Origin: JALZKA01 sp963786495
Lineage (GTDB): Bacteria > Actinomycetota > Thermoleophilia > Solirubrobacterales > 70-9
DNA length: 64,000 bases
Assembly (NCBI GenBank): GCA_963786495.1
Contig: CAWAZL010000006.1
Location: 62,001 to 126,000, forward strand
Direction: 5' to 3'
The translations under genes and the position numbers were made by a program. The notes beneath the pieces were generated by a model. That model made no database searches and was not told the origin of the DNA. It saw only the letters and a program-made list of their open reading frames with translations. Of this stretch, positions 27,204-35,210 are shown piece by piece. The stretch's first letter is position 1. Each line of letters opens with the position of its first letter.

Positions 27204-27497
27204 TTGAACATGCGCAAAAACACCCTAAATTCGAAGTTCGTCGGAATTCTCGTCGCGACGCTCCTGGTAATGGGCGCTCTGCCCGCCATCTCCTCGGCCC
27301 AGAGCCCGACGTCCGACCAGTACGAGTACCCGCCGACGTTCACCGTCCAGGACGGCGGCGGCCTCAACGATTCGGTCGGCCCGCTGCCCTTCACCGGCTT
27401 CGACGTGATCGCGATGCTTGCGGTCGCGCTCGCAGTGACCGGCCTCGGACTCGCCCTGCAGAGGGCCGTATCGCGAGATCCAAAAGACCTGCGCTAG
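27204..27497 (+). CDS. Short LPFTG-anchored surface protein (paralog 2)
   Basis: The 97-residue sortase substrate is a paralog of the one at 13921. It has a signal peptide (FVGILVATLLVMGALPAISS, cleavage near SSA-QS), a mature exposed part of about 28 residues beginning SPTSDQYEYPP, a GGG linker, LPFTG at 61-65, a membrane helix and tail. TTG 27204 has GGGGAAGG at good spacing; ATG 27210 is the alternative. It is divergent from the two-component operon, and the 11-bp repeats upstream suggest control by that system. A terminator follows at 27556. Confidence 0.82.
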   Translation: MNMRKNTLNSKFVGILVATLLVMGALPAISSAQSPTSDQYEYPPTFTVQDGGGLNDSVGPLPFTGFDVIAMLAVALAVTGLGLALQRAVSRDPKDLR

Positions 27498-27555
27498 ACG
27501 TTCGGGGTAAGCGTCCTTCGGGGCGTCGTCAAAGGCATCGGGCGTTCTCTGGTTA

Positions 27556-27592
27556 GACGCGTCGGCACTAGGGTGGCCGGCGCGTCTTTCGT
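27556..27592 (+). terminator. Intrinsic terminator after the LPFTG gene
   Basis: GACGCGTCGGC (27556-27566) pairs with GCCGGCGCGTC (27576-27586) over a 9-nt loop with one G-T wobble, followed by TTTCGTT. Confidence 0.7.
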
Positions 27593-27619
27593 TATGTAAA
27601 CCCAGGTGGGCGGCAACTC

Positions 27620-27688
27620 GCGGAGGGGTCAGACCCCTCACACAACGCTCACAAGTTCAGACACCGCAGCGGTTTCGGGGTCAGACCC
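27620..27688. repeat. Two copies of the GGGGTCAGACCCC-family repeat
   Basis: GCGGAGGGGTCAGACCCCTC and the following bases to 27653 match 40850-40883 with one mismatch over 34 bp. A second core, GGGGTCAGACCC at 27677-27688, contains the stop codon of the minus-strand nfo gene. Confidence 0.75.
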
Positions 27689-28558
27689 GGCGTTTGCGGT
27701 TGCGAAGGCCTTCACGGCGCAGACGCTTGGCCTTACGCACCTCGGCCAGGTCTGGGCCGGTTCCGCTCTGGCCGGGGCCGGGCGTCTCGAGCACGGCCGG
27801 GAGGCCTTCGAAGCGGGGCTCAGACAGGAACACGCGCAGCCCGCCGGTCGCCGAGCTCGCCTTCGCCCAGGCTTGCGTGCCGGTCGCGATTCGAGCCAAG
27901 CGGCATCTGCGAGTCGTTGATGTGGAGCGCCTTCAGCCGGTCGAGGCCGATCTTGAGCTCGAGCTCGTCCACGATCTCCGAAAGCGCATGGCGCTCCCGC
28001 ACCTCAAAGCCCGAGGCCAAAAGGTGGCAGCAGTCGAGGCACAAACCGATCCGCTCGTCCGCGCCGCCGAGCTCGACCAGGCGCGCCAGCTCTGAGAGGT
28101 CGCGCCCCAGGGTGCCGCCCGCGCCGGCCGTGTCTTCCAGCAGCAGCGGGCAGCGGTCGGTCTCGGCAAGGCACTCACGGATGGCTTCGCCGACGGCTGC
28201 CATGCACTCCTCGTAGTCACGCTGCTTTTGCGAGCCGGGGTGGAGTACGACCCCCGCGGCGCCGATCCGGTCGCCCAGCGCGAGCGCTCCCTTGAGCGCC
28301 TCCAGCGACTTCGAACGCACCTCGTCCTCGAGCGATGCGGCGTTGATCAGGTAGACGGCGTGGATCAGGACGGGGCCGATGCGCGACTCCTCGATGCCCT
28401 GACGGAACTCGGCGACGGCTTCGTCGGTGTGGTTCTGCGGCTTCCACTGCGCGCGAGCTCTGGTTGAAGATCTGGATCGAGTCGCACTCGAACTCGACGC
28501 CACGGGCCACCGCGTTGGGCAGCCCGCCCGCTATGGATACGTGTGCGCCAATGAGCAT
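27681..28558 (-). CDS. nfo: Endonuclease IV (AP endonuclease), frameshifted
   Basis: This is a DNA-repair TIM-barrel enzyme that cuts at abasic sites using three zinc ions. ATG 28558 opens MLIGAHVSIAGGLPNAVARG. Metal-binding motifs follow: NQSSR/QWK, VLHPGS, LLLEDTAGAGGTLG, GLCLDCCHLLASG, HINDSQMPLGSNRDRH and GEGELG. The frame changes near 28455 and again near 27860; the last frame gives GLRVFLSEP and a basic tail. Joined length is about 291 residues, as usual. The TGA stop lies inside a palindromic repeat. The start overlaps the gltX start on the other strand by 8 bp. Confidence 0.88.
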
Positions 28559-29928
28559 TCCACCCGAGCCTAGAAAGGTCCGCTTCGCACCTTCTCCCAC
28601 TGGAGCCCTCCACATCGGGGGTGCACGGACCGCGCTCTACAACTGGCTGGCGGCCCAGGGGTGGGGCGGGACAATGGTCCTGCGCATCGAGGACACGGAC
28701 CGCGAGCGCTCGACTCCCGAGAACGTCGAGCCAGATAATCGACGCGCTCCGGTGGCTCGAGCTCGACTGGGACGGCGAACCCATCTCTCAGGACGAGCGG
28801 CGCGATCGCCACGCCCTGGCGGTCGAGCAACTGCTCGAGTCCGGCCGGGCCTACCGGGACCCATCGAGCGCCGAGGAGGTGCGCGAGTGGAAAGCCGCAA
28901 ACGGCAACCGTGGCTACCGGGGGGAGCCGCGCGACGAGCCCGGGGCGGCGACCCGCCTGCGCGTCCCCGACGATGGCGCGACCGTTGTCCACGACCTTCT
29001 GCGTGGCGAGGTCTCGTTTCCCAACGACTCCCAGGATGACTTCGTCATCGCCCGCGGGGACGGGACACCCCTCTACAACCTCGCCGTCGCGGTTGACGAC
29101 GCCGAGATGGGGATCACGGACGTGATTCGCGGCGACGACCACCTCTCGAACACGCCAAAGCAGGTGATGGTGCTGGAGGCGCTCGGCCATGAGCCGCCGC
29201 GTTTCGTCCACCTGCCGCTTCTTCACGGCCCCGACGGCAAGAAGCTTTCAAAGCGTCACGGGGCGGCCTCGGTCCAGGAGCTTCGCGACTCGGGATATCT
29301 GCCTGAGGCCGTGCGCAACTATCTGGCGCTGTTGGGCTGGGGCACCGACGACGACACGACGATCATGTCGACGGAGGAGCTCGTTTCGCGCTTCGACGTC
29401 GCGCGGATCGGCCGGGCCTCGGCGATCTTCGACGAGCAGAAGCTCCGCTGGCTCAACGGCCGCTTCATGCGCGAGCTTGATCCCACGGAGTACGCCGAGA
29501 AGGTCGCCGGCCACCTCGAGCGCCGGGGCATCGAGCCTCCGGCCGACCGCGCGCATTTCGCCGAGGCGTGCCGCGTGGCGCAGGAGAAGGCGCAAACCCT
29601 CGACGAGGTCTGGCCGCTCATCCGCTTCGTCTTCGAAGAGCCCGTCGAAGACGAAAAGGCGCGAAACAAGTTCCTCGGCCCGGACGGAATCGAGAAGCTC
29701 AAGGTCGTATACGCAGCGCTTGAGGGCGTCGAGGAATGGTCTGCCGAGGCGCTCGAGGAGGCCCTCGGAGAGGTCGTCGAGCGGCTTGAAATGAAGCCTG
29801 GCGCTGTCTATCAGCCGATCAGAGTGGCAATCACGGGCAGCACGATCTCGCCGGGGATCTTCGACTCGCTGGTCCTTCTGGGTCGCGACGAGAGCCTGAA
29901 CCGCATATTGCGGGAGATATCGGGCTAA
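28551..29928 (+). CDS. gltX: Glutamyl-tRNA synthetase, frameshifted
   Basis: The enzyme charges tRNA-Glu. Joined length is about 458 residues. The HIGH-type motif is in FAPSPTGALHIGGARTA and the KMSKS-type motif is KKLSKRHGAASVQELR; GTPLYNLAVAVDDAEMGITD and DVIRGDDHLSNTPKQ lie between. A single extra C near 28732 shifts the frame (expected ENVEQIIDALRWLELDWDGE). With gatCAB in the same window and no glutaminyl-tRNA synthetase seen, it may be a non-discriminating enzyme that also makes Glu-tRNA-Gln; this is inference. ATG 28551 is seven bases inside the divergent nfo start. Confidence 0.93.
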
Positions 29929-30004
29929 CAAGCGGGGCCGTTCCTGCCGATAACGGGCTTGAGCCCAGGCATGTAGACCTGGACACATTCCCGATGAGTC
30001 AGTC

Positions 30005-31075
30005 ATGAGCGACACCGCGACTGTTGCCGGCCATGAAGCTGGAGTCGTCGCCGCGCGCCCGATGGGAGCCGGTGGACGCCGCCTCGCAGCCTCGTTCGAT
30101 GCGATCTCGAGCCTGCCCGCGTTGGCCGAGGCGCGCGAGCGGCTGGTCGCCCTCGCCGAGGCTCCTTCGACGTCTCCGAACCAGATCGCCGACGTCGTCG
30201 AGTCAGACGCGGCGATCGCCATCGCGATCATGCAGGCCGCTAACAACGGCAACGGCCCGCGCGGCAGGACGGGGGGCGTTCCGGCTGCGATCGACTCGCT
30301 CTCGGCAACCCGCGTCGTCGCCATCGCCGCGCGCATGGAGACCTACGACCTTCTGGGCCCCGCGGGCTCGGGCTCGGAGCGCTTCGAGCGCTTCCGCCGT
30401 CACGCCGCCTCGGTTCGCTCCGCCGCGGACCGGATCGCGGACGTGGCCCGCATCGAGGAGCGCGACGAGCTTGCCGTCGCCGCGCTCGTGCACGACATCG
30501 GACGCCTGGTCCTGGGCGACCTCTACGGCCAGGAGTTCGGGATGGGCCCCGAGCCGGACGACGGTCCCGAAGAGCGCCTTCGCCGTGAGCGCCGCGAGCT
30601 GGGGGTAGACCATGCCCTGGTCGGCGCCGTCCTCGTCCGGCGCTGGGGCCTGCCCTCATCGATCGCCGGTGCGGTCGAACGCCATCACTCTCCGGACGCC
30701 GAGGGCATCGCCGCGGCCGTGCAGCTCGCTGATTTGATCGTCCATCACGCCGCAGGCGACCGCGTCTCGCCGACCTCGCTGAGGAGCGCCGCCTCCAGGG
30801 TCGGCTTCGACGAGGACGCGTTGCGCGACCTTCTCTTCGAGTACCCGCACTCGGGCGACCACCCCCGCCGCGCTTCTGAGCCCTGCCCGCTGTCTGCCCG
30901 CGAGGTCGACGCGCTCCGCGGCCTGGCCCAGGGCAAGGTCTACAAGCAGATCGCCCAGGAGCTTCAGCTTTCAGTTTCGACGATCCGCACGCATCTTCAC
31001 AACGTCTACAAGAAGATCGGCGCGGTCGACCGCGCGCAGGCAGTCCTCATCGCGCGCGAGCGCGGATGGATCTAG
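30005..31075 (+). CDS. HDOD-domain protein with C-terminal LuxR HTH
   Basis: The 356-residue cytoplasmic regulator has an HDOD domain over about residues 30-265 (ISSLPALAEARERLVALAEA; QIADVVESDAAIAIAIMQAA; VAALVHDIGRLVLGDLYG; GAVERHHSPDAEGIAAAVQL). A LuxR/NarL HTH lies at about 293-350 (LSAREVDALRGLAQGKVYKQ, LSVSTIRTHLHNVYKKIGA). HD residues are retained within the HDOD fold, which is usually non-enzymatic. The combination is uncommon. The HTH resembles three others in this window. It converges on the NarL-type regulator at 31079, leaving 3 bp between stops. Confidence 0.85.
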   Translation: MSDTATVAGHEAGVVAARPMGAGGRRLAASFDAISSLPALAEARERLVALAEAPSTSPNQIADVVESDAAIAIAIMQAANNGNGPRGRTGGVPAAIDSLSATRVVAIAARMETYDLLGPAGSGSERFERFRRHAASVRSAADRIADVARIEERDELAVAALVHDIGRLVLGDLYGQEFGMGPEPDDGPEERLRRERRELGVDHALVGAVLVRRWGLPSSIAGAVERHHSPDAEGIAAAVQLADLIVHHAAGDRVSPTSLRSAASRVGFDEDALRDLLFEYPHSGDHPRRASEPCPLSAREVDALRGLAQGKVYKQIAQELQLSVSTIRTHLHNVYKKIGAVDRAQAVLIARERGWI

Positions 31076-31078
31076 GCG

Positions 31079-31693
31079 CTATTCGATAAAGCCGCTGCGC
31101 AGGGCGATCGCGACGGCGTGGGCGCGGTCCCGGGCGCCAAGGCGCTGGAGCGTTGCCTTGGTGTGGGTGCGCACGGTCTCGGCGCTCAGGTGAAGTCGGC
31201 GCGCTACCTCATCGGTCGAGTGGCCGTCGGCCAGGAGCTGGAGGGTCTCGCTCTGGCGCTTCGTGATCGTCGCCCTGGTCGAGTTGTCGCGGGCTGCGGG
31301 GTCGATGAAGCTTCCCGAATCGGCCGCAGCTTCGACCGCGGTGCGGATCGCCTCGGGCGATGACGTCTTGGCCACGTACGCGGAAGCGCCGGCTTTCAGG
31401 GCTGCGTTGGCGGCGTGCCGCTCCGGCCGCCGCGCCAGCGCGACGATCCCGGTCCTGGGCATTGCGCGCCGCAGTGCCTTGATCATCGCCGGGCCGGCGA
31501 CCTCGCCGCACGGCGGGCGGGTATCCAGTTCCACCACTGCGACATCGAAGCTCCCGGTCGCCGTATGCGTCTCGATCGCCTCGCGCCAGTCGGCCGCCTC
31601 CTCGATCTCGTAGTCGGATTCCAGGAGGCCGCGGACACCGATGCGCGTGACGGCATGGCCGTCCACAACAAGACATCGACGATCGTCGCTCAA
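31079..31693 (-). CDS. NarL/FixJ-family response regulator
   Basis: The 204-residue protein has a receiver domain (RRCLVVDGHAVTRIGVRGLL; phospho-Asp in VAVVELDTRPP; Lys in SAYVAKTSSPEAI) followed by a LuxR HTH (ITKRQSETLQLLADGHSTDE, AETVRTHTKATLQRLGA). One acidic residue of the usual DD pair is replaced, since DGH stands where DD(H) is common, so phosphorylation may be altered. I chose TTG 31693, preceded by AAGGGG, because it starts five residues before beta-1; GTG 31750 would add 19 residues. No kinase is adjacent. Confidence 0.8.
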   Translation of the reverse strand: MSDDRRCLVVDGHAVTRIGVRGLLESDYEIEEAADWREAIETHTATGSFDVAVVELDTRPPCGEVAGPAMIKALRRAMPRTGIVALARRPERHAANAALKAGASAYVAKTSSPEAIRTAVEAAADSGSFIDPAARDNSTRATITKRQSETLQLLADGHSTDEVARRLHLSAETVRTHTKATLQRLGARDRAHAVAIALRSGFIE

Positions 31694-31849
31694 CTCCGGT
31701 AACCCCTTCAAAGGCTCATTAGGAGGGCAGCTTGCCCTCGAGGTACGCACCCGGCTCGCGCCGGTGCCCGCAGCCTATCCCGCACGGCTCGCACCCAACC
31801 CCGGTCGGGTCGCTATGAGCGGCCTTTTCGTGCTGTAGAAGTACGGGAA

Positions 31850-32251
31850 GTGATTTCCGTCACCTCAAAGTCCCGCTACGCCGTCGTCGCGATGGCCGAG
31901 CTGGCGCGCACCGGCGAGTCCGGTCCCGTGCCGATCGCCCAGATCGCCGAGCGCCGCGACATGCCGGTCCAGTTCCTCGAGCAGCTCTTCTCGACGCTCC
32001 GCCGCGGCGGGCTTCTGACGAGCCAGCGCGGGGTGAAGGGCGGCTACTCGCTGGCAAAGCCAGCATCGGAGATCACCGTGCTGGAGGTCGTCCAGGTCCT
32101 GGACGGCAAGGTGGGCGAGGAGGCGCGCGAGGCAGGCGGCATCTGGGCCGAAGGCGTTGGCGCCCTCCGCGAGGTCTTCCGCTCGACGACGATCGCCGAC
32201 ATCGCCAGCCGCGAGGCCTCCGAGGCCGGCGCGGGCATGTACTACATCTAG
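31850..32251 (+). CDS. Rrf2-family transcription regulator
   Basis: The 133-residue winged-helix protein reads SKSRYAVVAMAELARTGESG, PIAQIAERRDMPVQFLEQL and a wing (SQRGVKGGYSLAKP). It has no cysteines in the C-terminal half, so it cannot hold the Fe-S cluster of IscR/NsrR and is more like CymR, which controls cysteine metabolism in Firmicutes. That fits the position, since cysK lies two genes downstream and cysE is at 40.1 kb. GTG 31850 has TAGAAG 8 nt upstream and GGGAA against the start, so it may be leaderless. Palindromes at 32302-32342 are possible operators. Confidence 0.85.
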   Translation: MISVTSKSRYAVVAMAELARTGESGPVPIAQIAERRDMPVQFLEQLFSTLRRGGLLTSQRGVKGGYSLAKPASEITVLEVVQVLDGKVGEEAREAGGIWAEGVGALREVFRSTTIADIASREASEAGAGMYYI

Positions 32252-32301
32252 CGCGTCGACAAGATGGGCCGAGCGCGTCGGCGGCAGTGCCTTCGACGGG
32301 A

Positions 32302-32342
32302 CGTCGACATCCATGTCGACGCGCTCGCCGGACATCCATGTC
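32302..32342. promoter_or_regulatory. Repeated palindrome GACATCCATGTC upstream of htrA-cysK
   Basis: GACATCCATGTC occurs at 32306-32317 and 32331-32342, 25 bp apart. The first is nested in the longer palindrome CGTCGACAT-CC-ATGTCGACG (32302-32321). GCGCGTCGACA at 32251-32261 is the inverted copy of 32314-32324. The group lies between rrf2 and the FHA-HtrA gene, 60-100 bp before a TAGACT -10 candidate (32401-32406). Confidence 0.5.
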
Positions 32343-32415
32343 CTAGCGGCGTGTCCCGCTGAAGGCCCGTGCGACGCCCAAACCGCGCCGGGACCGCCCT
32401 TAGACTCAGCGCCGC

Positions 32416-33786
32416 ATGTGGCTGACCATCGAAGTGCCTTCGCAGGAGCCTTTGGTGGTCGAGGTCAAGGGCACTTCGACGACGATTGGGACCGATCCCT
32501 CCTGCGATGTCGTCATCGCGGACCCGGAGATCTCGGCCCGGCATGTCGAGCTTCACCCACTCGCTGACGGACGGCTTGAGATCGAGGACCTCGATTCGAA
32601 GTCGGGGACGTGGGTCGGCGGAGTCCGCCTTGGCGGGCCGGCGACGCTCGAGGGTGGCGAGCGGCTTAGGATCGGGCGCACCGAACTGGTCTCGTCGCTC
32701 GAGCGCCCGGACCCATCGGAGCGGGCGCTCACCCGCCGCGAGACGATGCAGCGCATGGTCGCCGAATCGCATCGGGCGCTGCTTTTGGCATCGGCCGCGG
32801 TGGCGATCGCGGTGATCGCCGTCGTGCTTGCTGCGGGAGGCGTGTTCTCGGGTGGCGGCGATGATGACGACGAGCCGAACCGGCTCTCGCCAACCGAGAT
32901 CGTGGACCTCGCGCGTCCCAGCACGGCGATCGTGGTCGCGCTCGGCGGCGGCGCGCGTGCCGGCAGCGGGACGGGCTGGGTGCTGGACGCCGAGGAGGGC
33001 CTGATCGTCACGAACGCGCACGTAGTCGATGCGGGGGAAACGTTCCAGGTAGGTACCGAGGAAAGCCTCTCCGACGCTGACGTGGTTGGCGTCGCTCCCT
33101 GCGATGACCTGGCGGTGCTCAAGGTCTCGGAGACGGAGGGCCTGGAGTCGCTGAAGCTCGGCAGCCAGGGTTCGATCTCGCAGGGCGACCAGGTCGTCGC
33201 GGTCGGTTACCCGATCAACGCCTCGCCGAACGACGAGCTTCAGGCCACCGAAGGGATCGTCTCGGTCGTCGAACAGACCTTCGACGTGCCCAACGACCCG
33301 TTCGTCCAGCTCTATCCGAACGTGATCCAGACCGATGCGCCGATCAACCCCGGCAACTCAGGCGGGCCACTCATCGACTCGAACGGCAACCTGGTGGGAG
33401 TGAACACGCTGATCTTTCGCGGGCGCCGTGGCGAGATCGAGGGCCAGGGCTACGCGATTGGCGTTGACCGTGTCTCCGATGTCGTGGAGGGGCTGCGCGA
33501 CGGCGATTCGCAGGCCTGGCTGGGCTTCGCGTTCCGCCCGCTGCCGACGGCGCAAGCGACCCGGCAGGGACTCGCTCCGGGCCTTCTGGTCACGGCGGTT
33601 GTGCCCGGAACGCCCGCGGCCGACGAAGGCCTGGTCGGTGGGCGTGCAATCGTCGTAGGCGTGAATGGCGAACCGGTACAGAGCTTTCGCGAATACTGCA
33701 GTGCGGTGGAAGGGCTAAATGGAGAGACGGTCGAGTTCAACGTCCTGGAGCCGAACGGCGCCCGCGTGATCGAGCTGGAGCTATGA
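32416..33786 (+). CDS. FHA-domain, membrane-anchored HtrA-type serine protease with PDZ
   Basis: The 456-residue protein has an FHA domain at about 5-90 (TIGTDPSCDVV, ISARHVELHPL, SKSGTWVGGVRL), a membrane helix at about 121-141, a trypsin-like domain at about 160-360 and a PDZ-like end. The catalytic triad is visible: His202 in TNAHVV, Asp230/231 in CDDLAVLKV and Ser315 in NPGNSGGPL. The topology puts the FHA domain, which binds phospho-Thr peptides, inside the cell and the protease outside, a way to link Ser/Thr kinase signalling to envelope quality control. The stop overlaps the cysK start (ATGA). FHA fusion to HtrA is unusual. Confidence 0.88.
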   Translation: MWLTIEVPSQEPLVVEVKGTSTTIGTDPSCDVVIADPEISARHVELHPLADGRLEIEDLDSKSGTWVGGVRLGGPATLEGGERLRIGRTELVSSLERPDPSERALTRRETMQRMVAESHRALLLASAAVAIAVIAVVLAAGGVFSGGGDDDDEPNRLSPTEIVDLARPSTAIVVALGGGARAGSGTGWVLDAEEGLIVTNAHVVDAGETFQVGTEESLSDADVVGVAPCDDLAVLKVSETEGLESLKLGSQGSISQGDQVVAVGYPINASPNDELQATEGIVSVVEQTFDVPNDPFVQLYPNVIQTDAPINPGNSGGPLIDSNGNLVGVNTLIFRGRRGEIEGQGYAIGVDRVSDVVEGLRDGDSQAWLGFAFRPLPTAQATRQGLAPGLLVTAVVPGTPAADEGLVGGRAIVVGVNGEPVQSFREYCSAVEGLNGETVEFNVLEPNGARVIELEL

Positions 33787-34727
33787 GCGAGCCGGCTGGA
33801 CGCCCACCGGCGACCGAGGTTTCCGAGACGATCGGCAACACGCCGATGGCGGTGCTCGGCCGCGTGGGGGAGACCGAGCGGGCGGAAGTCCTGGCGAAGC
33901 TCGAGTACATGAACCCCGGCGGTTCGGTGAAGGACCGCATCGGCGTGGCGATGCTGGACGCCGCTGAGCGGGAGGGGCGCATCGAGCGAGGTAAGGGCGT
34001 GATCGTCGAGCCGACAAGCGGCAACACCGGGATCGCGCTGGCCATGGTGTGCGCGGCGCGCGGATACGAGCTTGTCCTGACGCTGCCCGAGGGGATGAGC
34101 CGTGAGCGCTCGAAGCTCCTTCGCGCGTACGGAGCCGAGGTGCACGAGACGCCCTCGATGGGCGGCATGGGCGAGGCCATCGAGCTGGCGCAGAGCGTCG
34201 TGGCCGACCGCGGTGGGTTCATGCCACAGCAGTTCTCGAACCCCGCCAACCCGGACGTCCATCGCAGGACCACGGCGGAGGAGATCTGGCGCGACACCGG
34301 CGGCGAGGTCGATGCGCTGGTCTGCGGGGTGGGGACCGGCGGCACGATCACCGGGGTCGGACAGGTCTTAAAAGACCGCCGCCCTGACTTTCAGTGTTTC
34401 GCCGTCGAGCCGAGCGGGTCGCCCGTCCTGAGCGGGGGAGAGGCGGGGCCCCACAAGATCCAAGGGATCGGAGCCGGTTTCATTCCCGACGTGCTGGACC
34501 GTTCGGTGATCGATGAGACGATCGCTGTCTCGGACGAGGACGCGCTGAGGACGGCGCGGGAGGTCGCATCGCGAGAGGGGCTCCTGGTCGGCATCTCGGC
34601 GGGCGCAGCGATCGCCGCGGCTCTCGTGGTTGCTGCACGGCCCGAGATGAAGGGCAAGCGGATCGTCACGATCGCATGCGACGGCGGCGAGCGCTACATG
34701 TCGCTGCCGTTCTTCCTCGACGGCTAG
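33783..34727 (+). CDS. cysK: Cysteine synthase (O-acetylserine sulfhydrylase)
   Basis: This PLP enzyme makes cysteine from O-acetylserine and sulfide. The 314-residue fold-type II protein has the PLP Lys at residue 50 in NPGGSVKDR, the substrate loop EPTSGNTGIALAMV, the phosphate-binding GVGTGGTITGVG and a normal C-terminus (DGGERYMSLPFF). It overlaps the htrA gene by 4 bp. The serine acetyltransferase cysE is at 40116. CysK can also act as a partner of CymR-type Rrf2 regulators in other bacteria, and an Rrf2 gene is two genes upstream. Confidence 0.93.
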   Translation: MSEPAGRPPATEVSETIGNTPMAVLGRVGETERAEVLAKLEYMNPGGSVKDRIGVAMLDAAEREGRIERGKGVIVEPTSGNTGIALAMVCAARGYELVLTLPEGMSRERSKLLRAYGAEVHETPSMGGMGEAIELAQSVVADRGGFMPQQFSNPANPDVHRRTTAEEIWRDTGGEVDALVCGVGTGGTITGVGQVLKDRRPDFQCFAVEPSGSPVLSGGEAGPHKIQGIGAGFIPDVLDRSVIDETIAVSDEDALRTAREVASREGLLVGISAGAAIAAALVVAARPEMKGKRIVTIACDGGERYMSLPFFLDG

Positions 34728-35135
34728 CTACGTAGAGCGGCGGCCGGCCTCTGCCAGCACCTCGTCGAGGCGCTTCAAAAGGTCGTCCATCAGAACGGTC
34801 TTGCCGATCACCGCCGCTGCGCCCAGCTCAATCGCCTTGCGTTCGATCGACGGATGGTCGTGGCCGGTGAGCATCACGACCACGACGCTGAGGTCCCCGG
34901 TCTCTCGCAGCTCTTCGAGGATCTCGAACCCGTTCGGGGTCGGCATCGAGACGTCCAGGAGCAGGAGATCGGGCTCGTGGACCCTGCAAAGCGAAAGGAC
35001 CTCTGTGGACTGGGTCGTGCAATGGATCGAGCCGTAGCCGCCTCGCTCGAGGATCCGGACCAGCAGGCGGGCGTTCTGATCGTCGTCGTCCGCCACGAGC
35101 GCCGAGATCTCTCCCCTGTGGGCATCCTCCGTCAC
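34728..35135 (-). CDS. Single-domain response regulator
   Basis: The 135-residue CheY-like receiver has no output domain. It shows the acidic cluster ALVADDDDQNARLL, phospho-Asp in LLLLDVSMPTPNGFEILEEL, Thr in VVMLTGHD and Lys in VIGKTVLMDDLL. GTG 35135 was chosen because TAAAGT lies 7 nt upstream in the leaderless arrangement. The stop abuts the cysK stop. Like the receiver at 36634 it probably relays phosphate to another protein; which kinase serves it is unknown. Confidence 0.85.
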   Translation of the reverse strand: MTEDAHRGEISALVADDDDQNARLLVRILERGGYGSIHCTTQSTEVLSLCRVHEPDLLLLDVSMPTPNGFEILEELRETGDLSVVVVMLTGHDHPSIERKAIELGAAAVIGKTVLMDDLLKRLDEVLAEAGRRST

Positions 35136-35142
35136 GCGCTCA

Positions 35143-35148
35143 ACTTTA
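35143..35148 (-). promoter_or_regulatory. -10 box TAAAGT, leaderless start
   Basis: On the minus strand TAAAGT is followed by 7 nt and the GTG at 35135. Confidence 0.5.
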
Positions 35149-35210
35149 CGGCGGATCGTGCCGAACCCACCCTTAGACTGAAAACACGTAAGAGGGACAT
35201 GGGGTAAACA

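Noticed and set aside
31730..31849. Short plus-strand ORF (TTG after AGGAGGG) before rrf2
   Set aside because: About 28 codons of unremarkable Pro/Arg-rich sequence with no conserved feature; the ribosome-binding-like sequence probably arises by chance.
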